This document shows, piece after piece, positions 7,626 through 15,085 of a stretch of 64,000 nucleotides of DNA. The notes below the pieces were generated by a model. It was not told where the DNA came from, did no database searches, and was given only the letters and a program-made list of their open reading frames with translations. Source of the stretch: Halostagnicola sp. A56. Lineage in GTDB: Archaea; Halobacteriota; Halobacteria; Halobacteriales; Natrialbaceae. The stretch spans positions 299,943-363,942 of the forward strand of contig NZ_JMIP02000014.1 of NCBI RefSeq assembly GCF_000691505.1, in the 5' to 3' direction. The translations under genes were made by a program, and so were the position numbers. How positions within the stretch are numbered: the first letter of the stretch is position 1; the number at the start of each line of letters is the position of its first letter.

Positions 7626-9074
7626 ATGAGCGACATCGAGGGGGTTTACGAAGACCTCGAGGCGGACGTCTCGCTCGAGGAGTTTCGCGAGGCCGTCGAA
7701 GACAAAGTCGAGCAGATGGGTGGACTCGCGGACGAGGAGACGGCGGCGATGCTCATCGCTCACGAAGTCGGCGAAAGCGAGGTCGGCGGCGTCGCGGACA
7801 TCGAGCCCGGCATGGAGGAAGCGAAGTTCGTCGCGAAAGTGACGAGCATCGGCGAACTGCGAACGTTCGAGCGCGACGGCGAGGACGAGGACGGCCGCGT
7901 CGTCAACGTCGAAGTCGCCGACGAGACCGGCGCGGTCAGAGCCTCGCTGTGGGACGACCACGCCGAGGCCGCGATCGAGCAACTCGAGGAGGGACAGGTA
8001 CTGCGGATCAAGGGTCGGCCGAAAGAGGGGTTCAGCGGCGTCGAAGTGAGCGTCGACGACTTAGAGCCCGACGCCGACACCGAAATCGACGTGCAGGTCT
8101 CGGACGTCCACACCGTCGAAAGCCTCTCGCTCGGCATTTCGAACGTCAATCTCGTCGGGAAGGTTCTCGACACCGATTCCGTCCGAACGTTCGACCGCGA
8201 CGACGGCTCGGAAGGGAAAGTCTCGAACCTCACGCTCGGCGACGAAACCGGGCGCATTCGGGTGACCCTCTGGGACGAGCAGGCCGATCGCGCGACCGAA
8301 CTCGAGGCGGACGTGACGGTCGAGGTCGTCGACGGCTACGTTCGAGAGCGCGACGGCACCCTCGAACTCCACGTAGGGAATCGCGGCGCGCTCGAGGAAG
8401 TCGACGCGAACGTCGAGTACGTCCCCGAAAGCACGCCGATCGACGATCTCGAGATCGACGAAGTCGTCGACATCGCGGGCGTCGTTCGATCCGCGGATCC
8501 AAAGCGGACGTTCGACCGGGACGACGGCTCCGAGGGGCAGGTTCGGAACATCCGCGTGCAGGACGCGACGGGCGACATTCGCGTCGCGCTGTGGGGTGAT
8601 AAGGCGGACCGCGATATCGGCCCCGGCGACGAGGTCGCGCTCGCGGACGTCGAGATTCAGGACGGCTGGCAGGACGACCTCGAGGCGTCCGCCGGCTGGC
8701 GCTCGACGATCACGGTTCTGGACTCCGAGGAGAGCGAGTCGGGCTCGACCGACTCGTCCGACACCGAATCGGCCGGCCTCTCGTCGTTCGCCGAAGGCGG
8801 CGACGAGAGCGCAGCCGGAGACGAGACGACGAACGCGGGCGAACTCGAGACGGGCGAGGACGCATCGGACGACGAATCAGCGCTCGATGAGCCGGACGAG
8901 GGGGCTGAAACGGAGTTCACGGGCGTCGTCGTGCAGGCGGGGAGCCCGGTCGTCCTCGACGACGGCGACACGACGATGAGCGTCGAAACCAGCGCCGACG
9001 TCGGCCTCGGCGAAGAGGTCACTGCCAGAGGTGTGATCCGTGAGGGCCGCCTCGAGGCGAACGACGTGTTCTGA
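7626..9074 (+). CDS. rpa2: Single-stranded DNA-binding protein, RPA2-type with several OB folds
   Basis: The 482-residue protein has an N-terminal helical segment, then three OB-fold repeats near residues 60-145, 160-250 and 270-360. Each carries a version of RTFxRDxGxEGxVxN followed by DETGxxRxxLWDxxAD, the second and third being near copies. A long acidic, Ser-rich linker (about 370-435) follows, then a short C-terminal OB-like domain ending in LEANDVF. Length and architecture match the essential haloarchaeal RPA2. It protects ssDNA in replication and repair. Position next to the histone and deacetylase genes is the same as I recall in Haloferax volcanii. The ATG at 7626 begins the conserved MSDIEGVYEDLEADVSLEEF region. 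Confidence 0.88.
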   Translation: MSDIEGVYEDLEADVSLEEFREAVEDKVEQMGGLADEETAAMLIAHEVGESEVGGVADIEPGMEEAKFVAKVTSIGELRTFERDGEDEDGRVVNVEVADETGAVRASLWDDHAEAAIEQLEEGQVLRIKGRPKEGFSGVEVSVDDLEPDADTEIDVQVSDVHTVESLSLGISNVNLVGKVLDTDSVRTFDRDDGSEGKVSNLTLGDETGRIRVTLWDEQADRATELEADVTVEVVDGYVRERDGTLELHVGNRGALEEVDANVEYVPESTPIDDLEIDEVVDIAGVVRSADPKRTFDRDDGSEGQVRNIRVQDATGDIRVALWGDKADRDIGPGDEVALADVEIQDGWQDDLEASAGWRSTITVLDSEESESGSTDSSDTESAGLSSFAEGGDESAAGDETTNAGELETGEDASDDESALDEPDEGAETEFTGVVVQAGSPVVLDDGDTTMSVETSADVGLGEEVTARGVIREGRLEANDVF

Positions 9075-9108
9075 GCGGCCGAGAGCGTCTCGCGCCGGTA
9101 GGAAAAGC

Positions 9109-9115
9109 GTTAAGG
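9109..9115 (+). promoter_or_regulatory. TATA-like box of the histone gene
   Basis: GTTAAGG at 9109-9115, preceded by a purine-rich BRE-like GGAAAAGC, lies about 26 bases before the histone ATG at 9139. This predicts a leaderless mRNA that would also include the deacetylase gene three bases downstream. Confidence 0.5.
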
Positions 9116-9138
9116 GAGTTAACTTCGGGTATGAAAAC

Positions 9139-9570
9139 ATGAACGTCGAACTCCCGTTCGCCCCGGTTGATACGATCATCCGGCGGAACGCGGGTGATCT
9201 TCGTGTGAGCGCCGATGCGTCGGAAGCACTCGCATTGCGAATTCAAGAACACGGGAGCGAACTCGCGATCGACGCCGCCGAGCGGGCGATCGCGGATGGA
9301 CGAAAAACACTCATGGCATCCGATTTCGAGGTTGAGACGGTGATCGACAAGGACGATCTCGAGCTACCGGTCGCGCCGGTCGACCGCATCGCCAGGATCG
9401 AGATCGACGACAAATACCGCGTCTCGATGGACGCCCGGATCGCACTCGCCGATATCCTCGAGGACTACGCCGACAACGTCGCGCGTGCAGCGTCGATCCT
9501 CGCCCACCACGCCGACCGACGAACGATCATCGAAGCTGACATCGAGACCTACTTCTCGCTGTTCGAGTGA
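9139..9570 (+). CDS. hstA: Archaeal histone, tandem histone-fold doublet
   Basis: The 143-residue protein consists of two fused histone folds. The first (about residues 1-68) begins MNVELPFAPVDTIIRRNAG and the second (about 76-143) begins LELPVAPVDRIARIEI. Each has the alpha1-alpha2-alpha3 pattern, with RVSADASEALA and RVSMDARIALA at the start of the long helix. Haloarchaea use such doublets in place of homodimers. No N-terminal tail is present. The next gene, a histone-deacetylase homologue, starts three bases after the stop, so the two are probably co-transcribed. Confidence 0.93.
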   Translation: MNVELPFAPVDTIIRRNAGDLRVSADASEALALRIQEHGSELAIDAAERAIADGRKTLMASDFEVETVIDKDDLELPVAPVDRIARIEIDDKYRVSMDARIALADILEDYADNVARAASILAHHADRRTIIEADIETYFSLFE

Positions 9571-9573
9571 ACG

Positions 9574-10587
9574 ATGCAGTTTGGCTACAGCGAGGACTGT
9601 CTCGCACACGACCCCGGTTCGCGTCACCCGGAGACGCCCGACCGACTCAGGGCGATTCGAGAGCGACTGAAGAAAAAACACGGCGTCGAATACGTCGAAC
9701 CGGATCCGGCGACGATCGACACGATTGCCGCGGTTCACGACCGAGAGTACATCGAGTCCGTCGACGAGTTCTGTGCGAACGGTGGGGGGAACTGGGATCC
9801 CGATACGACCGCCGTCGAAGAGAGCTGGGACGCGATCCGCCGAAGCGCCGGGTCGGCATGCTGGGCCGCAGACGCCGCCCTCGAGGGCTCTGACGGACGA
9901 AAGACACCGTTCTCTATCGGTCGGCCGCCGGGCCACCACGCGGTCGGCGACGACGCGATGGGCTTTTGCTTCGTCAACAACGTCGCCGTCGCCGCCCAGC
10001 ACGCGATCGATTCGAACGACGACGTCGAGCGCGTCGCGATCGTCGACTGGGACGTCCACCACGGAAACGGAACGCAGGATATCTTCTACGACGACGGCGA
10101 CGTCTTCTTCGCGTCGATACACGAGGAGGGGCTCTACCCCGGCACCGGTGCGGTCGACGAAATCGGAACCGGCGAGGGCAACGGAACGACGATGAACGTC
10201 CCGATGCCCGCCGGGACGGACGAACTGGGGTATTTGGCAGCGATCGACGGACCGCTCACCGACGCCCTCGAGTTGTTCGATCCGGATCTTCTCCTCATCA
10301 GCGCCGGGTTCGACGCGCACCGTCACGATCCGATTTCGCGGATTCGCCTGCCGACGGAAGCCTACGCGCTCATGACCGACCGATTCCGAACGATCGCCGA
10401 CGAAACCGACGCGGCGCTGGCGTTCGTTCTCGAGGGGGGCTACGGCCTCGAGGTGCTCGCCGACAGCGTCGCGCTCGTCCACGAGACGTTCGACGGGCGA
10501 GAGCCGATCGAACCGGAGGGATCGGTGAGCGACGACGCGGCATCGGTTATCGAGGACGTACGGGAAGCACACGGGCTGACCGACTGA
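9574..10587 (+). CDS. Histone deacetylase superfamily protein
   Basis: The 337-residue protein is a class II/acetylpolyamine amidohydrolase-like zinc deacylase. Visible active-site elements are GRPPGHHA (tandem His, near residue 115), DWDVHHGNGTQ (zinc Asp and His, near residue 158), SAGFDAHRHDP (second zinc Asp, near residue 247) and EGGYGLEVL (catalytic Tyr region). All key residues are present, so it should be active. It is encoded directly after the histone gene. Because the histone has no tail, its natural substrate may be internal acetyl-lysines or other acetylated molecules; substrate is inference only. Confidence 0.9.
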   Translation: MQFGYSEDCLAHDPGSRHPETPDRLRAIRERLKKKHGVEYVEPDPATIDTIAAVHDREYIESVDEFCANGGGNWDPDTTAVEESWDAIRRSAGSACWAADAALEGSDGRKTPFSIGRPPGHHAVGDDAMGFCFVNNVAVAAQHAIDSNDDVERVAIVDWDVHHGNGTQDIFYDDGDVFFASIHEEGLYPGTGAVDEIGTGEGNGTTMNVPMPAGTDELGYLAAIDGPLTDALELFDPDLLLISAGFDAHRHDPISRIRLPTEAYALMTDRFRTIADETDAALAFVLEGGYGLEVLADSVALVHETFDGREPIEPEGSVSDDAASVIEDVREAHGLTD

Positions 10588-10653
10588 CTGCTCGAACGTT
10601 GTCGAACTGTTATGCCAGCTTGAGAACGAGTCGTTCGGTTCGAACCCATTCGT

Positions 10654-12129
10654 TCAGGGCCGCGGATCGTAGTACCGCGCCAGTTCTTGGTCGAACTCGC
10701 CGAGCAGGTCGGTCACGTCGTCGCCGACGAGAACGTCGTATCCATCCTCGAGAGCCGTCTCAACGTGCGCACCGAGACCCGCCTCGAGCAGTCGCTCGCT
10801 CTCGAGAAACGCCGTCGCCGTGGTGAACTCGCGTTCGCGTTCGGTCACATAGCGGTCGCCGTCGATAAAGGGTCCGTAGGCGTCCGGATCGTCCGCGTAG
10901 GCGTCGAAGAAACCTTCAGCGTGAGAGCGGACGTGGACCGGCGGACCGTCGTGGCGCTCGAGCGCCGGTCGTTCTGTGACCGCGAGTTCGACGAAGACGA
11001 CGGCGCTGTCGTCTGCGAACGTCGTCGCCCGGAACACGTCGAATCCGCGAGCGTCGAGCTTGCTCGTGATCCCCGACAGGGATTTTCGAAGTTGCGGGTA
11101 CAGCTGATCCTCGACGAGGGCCGGCGCGTCGAACCTGACAGCGACCGGCGTCGTCCCGCGGTTGGTCAGGTGGGTGCGGAGAGCGGCGGCGTCTAGCGGT
11201 TCGGGGTCTCGGGGTTCGAACAGCGATTCGCGCGGGGACTCGAGAACGTCGCGGGCGTAGTGTTGGAATCGGGCGACGTTTTCGGCCGAGGCGACGGCAG
11301 CGACGTTACGTTCGGGATCGGTGGGATCTATCACGACGAGCGGATCGTCGAACTGGACAGCGGCGGTGTCGCTCCCGTCAACACTGGATGAATCCGGTTT
11401 CCCCTCGTGGCTTTCCGGATCGAGCCGGACCGGTGGATTCCAGTCGCTCGCGGCCTCGAGCAGCGGGCGAAAGCCGCCGTACTCGCAGACGAGCAGCTCG
11501 GTGAGGTAGCCGCTGAACCCGCGGGTCCGGAGGTCACTCCCGTAGACGCCGATCCCCTTGCAGAACTGCTTTGTAACCCGAATATCGGCGGTGATCTCGT
11601 CGTCGAGCCGCTCGTTCAGGTACCGGGTGTGAAACGGCGTCCGATCGACCGCAGATTGGATTTCGGTCGCGGACTCGAGCCGAAAGCAGGGGACGACATC
11701 GACGTCGAACCCGTCGAAATTTCCCTTCACGTAGGGGTGTTCGGCGAACTCCTCGTGGCCCGCGGGTAGCGTTTCGTGGCCGACTTCGAGGCCGTACTCC
11801 TCTAACGTCTCCCGCTCGAGGTCCGGCGGAAACCGGACGAAGATGTCTATGTCTCGGTCGCCGCTGATCCAGGTGTCGCGTGCGGTCGAACCTACCTGCA
11901 GGACGTCCGCGTCGGGACAGCGGGCCGTGGCGGCGGCGTCGGCCCTGTCGATGAGCGTCCTCGCGGCCGCCGCCAGCGCCTCGCGTTCGGCGTCGTCGGG
12001 AACCACTCGCTCGCGAATCCGCGAGACAACGGCCTCGAGACTCGAGTCGGTGGCCGGATCGGCCGAGTCGGACCCGGACTCGAGGGAGTCGGAATCGCCC
12101 CTAATCCGGTCTTCGTCCTCTGCTGTCAT
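10654..12129 (-). CDS. cca: CCA tRNA nucleotidyltransferase (archaeal class I)
   Basis: The 491-residue enzyme adds CCA to tRNA 3' ends. None of the tRNA genes in this window encodes CCA, so it is required. The nucleotidyltransferase signature GSTARDTWISGDRDIDIFV lies near residue 75, with two catalytic aspartates in DIDIF and a third later in FDVDVVPCF. The tail domain includes RDPEPLDAAALRTHL. An unusual acidic stretch of about 30 residues precedes the conserved start, and another lies near residues 245-260. I chose the ATG at 12129; GTG codons further upstream are possible but close to the tRNA-Asn promoter region. Confidence 0.9.
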   Translation of the reverse strand: MTAEDEDRIRGDSDSLESGSDSADPATDSSLEAVVSRIRERVVPDDAEREALAAAARTLIDRADAAATARCPDADVLQVGSTARDTWISGDRDIDIFVRFPPDLERETLEEYGLEVGHETLPAGHEEFAEHPYVKGNFDGFDVDVVPCFRLESATEIQSAVDRTPFHTRYLNERLDDEITADIRVTKQFCKGIGVYGSDLRTRGFSGYLTELLVCEYGGFRPLLEAASDWNPPVRLDPESHEGKPDSSSVDGSDTAAVQFDDPLVVIDPTDPERNVAAVASAENVARFQHYARDVLESPRESLFEPRDPEPLDAAALRTHLTNRGTTPVAVRFDAPALVEDQLYPQLRKSLSGITSKLDARGFDVFRATTFADDSAVVFVELAVTERPALERHDGPPVHVRSHAEGFFDAYADDPDAYGPFIDGDRYVTEREREFTTATAFLESERLLEAGLGAHVETALEDGYDVLVGDDVTDLLGEFDQELARYYDPRP

Positions 12130-12224
12130 CACGACCTGGTACTCGACCACCCCGTGAAAGGGTGTCGAACTCGGTGCAGGCAAAACGAAAGCCCTATCAA
12201 ATACCCGCCGATACACTAAGATGA

Positions 12225-12328
12225 GCCGAAGTAGCTCAGTTGGTAGAGCACCTCGCTGTTACGGCGATGCAGGTCATCTGTTCGCCGCAGATACGAGGTT
12301 GTCCCAGGTTCGAGTCCTGGCTTTGGCG
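12225..12328 (+). tRNA. tRNA-Asn (anticodon GTT) with a 31-base intron
   Basis: The acceptor stem is GCCGAAG with CTTTGGC, the D stem GCTC with GAGC, and the anticodon stem CCTCG (12251-12255) with CGAGG (12294-12298). The T stem is CCAGG with CCTGG. Between the anticodon arms lies CTGTTA, then 31 extra bases (12262-12292), then A. Removing them at the canonical 37/38 site gives loop CTGTTAA and anticodon GTT. The insert folds on CGGCGA with TCGCCG, consistent with a bulge-helix-bulge splice site. Spliced length is 73 bases with discriminator G. The large reading frame that starts at 12221 is spurious. Confidence 0.93.
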
Positions 12329-12472
12329 CTTTTCGATTTTCTTATCGGACGGCGACTATCGAGTTCGCCGCAAACGGCCCGTTCGAACTCGTCGAGCGCG
12401 TTCGAACGGGGTAATGATACTGGTTCGTCGACACTGCTGTTCGAGCTAGCGCTGGCGCTCGAGTACGAAAAA

Positions 12473-12916
12473 CTGGGTGAGAGGAGTAAGCCCCCTTCTG
12501 TTCGTCCCGGCATTCGGCTGAGCGCTCGCGCCGCCCGCCGTGGGCGGTGCGTTCGGGCTACCTGCGGCGCGAACTTGCACCGGTGGGGATTCGCCGTTCC
12601 ATCGATCCTCGGCCGTCACAGCCGGTCGCATCGAGCGACCCGCGATTTCGAATCGCGTCTAACGGCTGGTGCCCTCTGCGGGTTGACTCCCCTTCCTCTC
12701 GGTCGGGTTCGCACGCATCATCGGTCGGGCCGAGACGTGTCGTTTCTGTTCCAGAGCCAGCGGTCTCCCGCTCCGGATTTGCATCCGGTCACCCGCCCGA
12801 ACGGTGGGGGGACTTTCCTCGCAGGCGCGACCCGTCCGCAGGGGACGAGCCGCGTTGGACAGCCGACTCGTCGCCGAGTCGGCCGCCGCGGCGGCCGGGC
12901 TCTCTCTCCCACCTCC
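12473..12916 (-). ncRNA. rnpB: RNase P RNA
   Basis: On the minus strand this region contains the universal RNase P motif GAGGAAAGTCCCCCC (complement near 12810-12826) and the 3' conserved segment AGAAGGGGGCTTAC (complement near 12487-12500). The ends pair as helix P1: GGTGGGAG (complement of 12906-12913) with CTCTCACC (complement of 12476-12483). GC-rich internal hairpins lie near 12868-12900. The length of about 444 bases is near the size expected for a haloarchaeal type A RNA. It is the catalytic RNA that trims tRNA 5' leaders. Exact termini are approximate. Confidence 0.9.
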
Positions 12917-13012
12917 TATACGAGCAGGCGTCGAATAAGTCCCTCGATTGGCACGACACGAGTGAGCGCTGAATGGAAGCGCTTTAGGGGCTGAACATAC
13001 ATGTGTAGTTGT

Positions 13013-13615
13013 ATGTCCCAGCGACAGGGCGTCGACCTTTCCTACGAAGACGGCGCGCGTGCGGCCGAACTCGCACGAGAAGCCGTCGAATCTTTCGTAC
13101 GTAACGGTCAACGAGAACATCCAGGCAGCATGCGCGAAGCGTTCTACGAACGCACGGGCGCGTTCGTCCGCCTCGAGTCGACTCGAGGCCGTGGCAGTCT
13201 GCGCGGATGTGCCGGCGGCTACCGATCGGACGATCAGCTCGGACACGTCATCGTCGACGCGGCCATCGAGGCCGCAAGCGGCGACTCGTGTGGCTCCGAA
13301 GTGACTCCATCTGAACTCGACAACCTCACCGTCTCGGTGTGTACCGTCAAGAACGTACTGCTCACCGACGATCCGCTCGCGGATATCGAGCTCGGAAGCC
13401 ACGGCGTCGCCGTCGACGGCGGCGGCAAAAGCGGCTGGCTCTACCCGACTGTCCCCGTCCAGAACAACTGGAGCGAGCGCGAGTACCTCGACCGGGCGTG
13501 TCGGAAAGCACGGCTCCCACCGACGGCGTGGCAGGACGACGATATCGTCGTCACACTCTTCGAAGGACAGGTTTTCCGCGAGCGCGAGGCCGATGGCAGC
13601 GTCGAACAGGTGTAA
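13013..13615 (+). CDS. AMMECR1 / TIGR00296 family protein
   Basis: The 200-residue protein carries the family hallmark LRGCAGGY near residue 65 (usually LRGCIG), followed by AAIEAASGD and, near residue 135, GVAVDGGGKSGWLYPTVPVQ. The family is found from archaea to humans, and its biochemical role is unknown. The ATG at 13013 fits a TATA-like CTTTAG near 12982-12987, about 27 bases upstream. An in-frame ATG four codons earlier is less likely. The gene stands alone between rnpB and the convergent NaPRTase gene. Confidence 0.85.
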   Translation: MSQRQGVDLSYEDGARAAELAREAVESFVRNGQREHPGSMREAFYERTGAFVRLESTRGRGSLRGCAGGYRSDDQLGHVIVDAAIEAASGDSCGSEVTPSELDNLTVSVCTVKNVLLTDDPLADIELGSHGVAVDGGGKSGWLYPTVPVQNNWSEREYLDRACRKARLPPTAWQDDDIVVTLFEGQVFREREADGSVEQV

Positions 13616-13782
13616 TCGGTAACTCGATTTCGCGACGAAACTCGTCGGTGAGCCGTGGCTCCGTCCGTTCTCAGCAGTCGAATCGCGAGAAAACGGAGAG
13701 TACCGCGAGTATGGCGGCGACAGCGTCCCGCGAGAACGGCGACTACAGAGAGCTGCGAGAATAGCGACTTTCGATTTCGAGG

Positions 13783-14943
13783 CTAGTGCGACGATTCCTC
13801 GAACCCGACGGCCGCGGCGTCCGCGAGACAGCGTTCGCTCGCTGCCTCGAGATCCGGCTCCCTGACGATCTCGCCGTCGCGAACCAGCGGTTCGAGCAGC
13901 GACTCCGCGTCCGCAGGTGCGTCGCCGTCCGCGAGCGCGACGTGGTGGCCCCCGTCTGTGGTCCGGTAGACGTCTTTCACGCCGGAGAGTTTCCCCCGTT
14001 TCGAGACCGGCTCCCCCTCGAGTTCGACGATGTCGAGGCTGAAATCGATCGGTGCCCTGCTCGTGATGTGGCTGCCGACGCCGAACCCGTCGGCGACATC
14101 GCGGAGGGTTCGAATCGATGACGGGTCGATGCCGCCGCTGCAAAAGATATCGACGTCTTCGAAGCCTCGCGCGTCGAGTTCCCACCTGATCTCTCGAGCG
14201 ATGTGTCTGAAATCGCCGCGGCGGGAACCGGTCGTATCGAGGCGAACGCCGTCGAGTCGGTCACCGAGCGTTTCGGCGGCGAGTAAGCTTTCGCTCTTTT
14301 CGTCCCAGAACGTGTCCGTGAGGGCGATTCGAGGCACCGATTCGGGGACCGCCTCGTCGAACGCCCGCCAGGCGTCGGCCTGATTCCCCTGGCCGAAGGC
14401 GAACATGAGCGCGTGGGGCATCGTTCCGCTGGCCTCCCGCTCGAGCAGTTCGCCCGCGGCGACGTGCGAGAAGCCGTCGAATCCGGCGAGGATGGCGGCG
14501 CGTTCGACCGCCGTCGCGATAGCGGGGTGGACGTGGCGAGCGCCGAACGAGAGCAGGGTCGAATCGGGCGCGGCACGCCGGGCCTCGAGCGCCGCCGTCG
14601 CGAAGCCACTCGGCTGGGAAAGAAAGCCGAGCAACGTGGTCTCGAGTTCGGCGAACTCGAGGTACGGACCCTCGATTCTGACGACCGGACCGCCGTCGAA
14701 GAGCTGTCCGTCCGGCACGGCGTCGACGTCGACGGCGCGGCTCTCGAACAGCGTGGCGATATCGGCGATACCGGTGAGTACCTGAAACTCGCCGGTCGGG
14801 AACTGATCTGCGGTCACTTCGGCGACGACGCGGGGATTCAGCCCCGCGTGCTCGAGGGTCGTCCGCGTCCGATCGAAGTAGGCGTCGGTCGCGGTACCCT
14901 CGAGAATCGCCTCCGACGTGACTGTCTCGAACGGGTTCGACAT
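13783..14943 (-). CDS. pncB: Nicotinate phosphoribosyltransferase
   Basis: The 386-residue protein matches the archaeal NaPRTase type. It contains VLTGIAD and GPYLEFAELETTLLGFLSQ in the N-terminal part, FGARHVHPA near residue 135, DTFWDEKSESLLAAE, a phosphate-binding RLDTTGSRRGD, and FCSGGIDPSSI near residue 275. It converts nicotinate, PRPP and ATP to nicotinate mononucleotide in NAD salvage. A nicotinamidase-like gene lies about 2 kb away and an NAD synthetase remnant 3.7 kb away, which suggests a loose NAD-salvage neighbourhood. The start at 14943 is the first ATG of the conserved region. Confidence 0.88.
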   Translation of the reverse strand: MSNPFETVTSEAILEGTATDAYFDRTRTTLEHAGLNPRVVAEVTADQFPTGEFQVLTGIADIATLFESRAVDVDAVPDGQLFDGGPVVRIEGPYLEFAELETTLLGFLSQPSGFATAALEARRAAPDSTLLSFGARHVHPAIATAVERAAILAGFDGFSHVAAGELLEREASGTMPHALMFAFGQGNQADAWRAFDEAVPESVPRIALTDTFWDEKSESLLAAETLGDRLDGVRLDTTGSRRGDFRHIAREIRWELDARGFEDVDIFCSGGIDPSSIRTLRDVADGFGVGSHITSRAPIDFSLDIVELEGEPVSKRGKLSGVKDVYRTTDGGHHVALADGDAPADAESLLEPLVRDGEIVREPDLEAASERCLADAAAVGFEESSH

Positions 14944-15085
14944 ACCCTCGCTTTCCGACGGAGGGCGAAAAAGCTACCCGTCTTCGGGTGCCGGCGGCGG
15001 TCGGTACCGCGACCCAGTGTGGCAGACAAACGAGCGGCGACTGGCACTGCCCGTGACAGCCGAGCGGTGGCGACTGGCGCTGTGC

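Noticed and set aside
12221..12994. Plus-strand reading frame of 257 codons
   Set aside because: It begins inside tRNA-Asn and runs antisense to the RNase P RNA. The peptide has no protein-like pattern.
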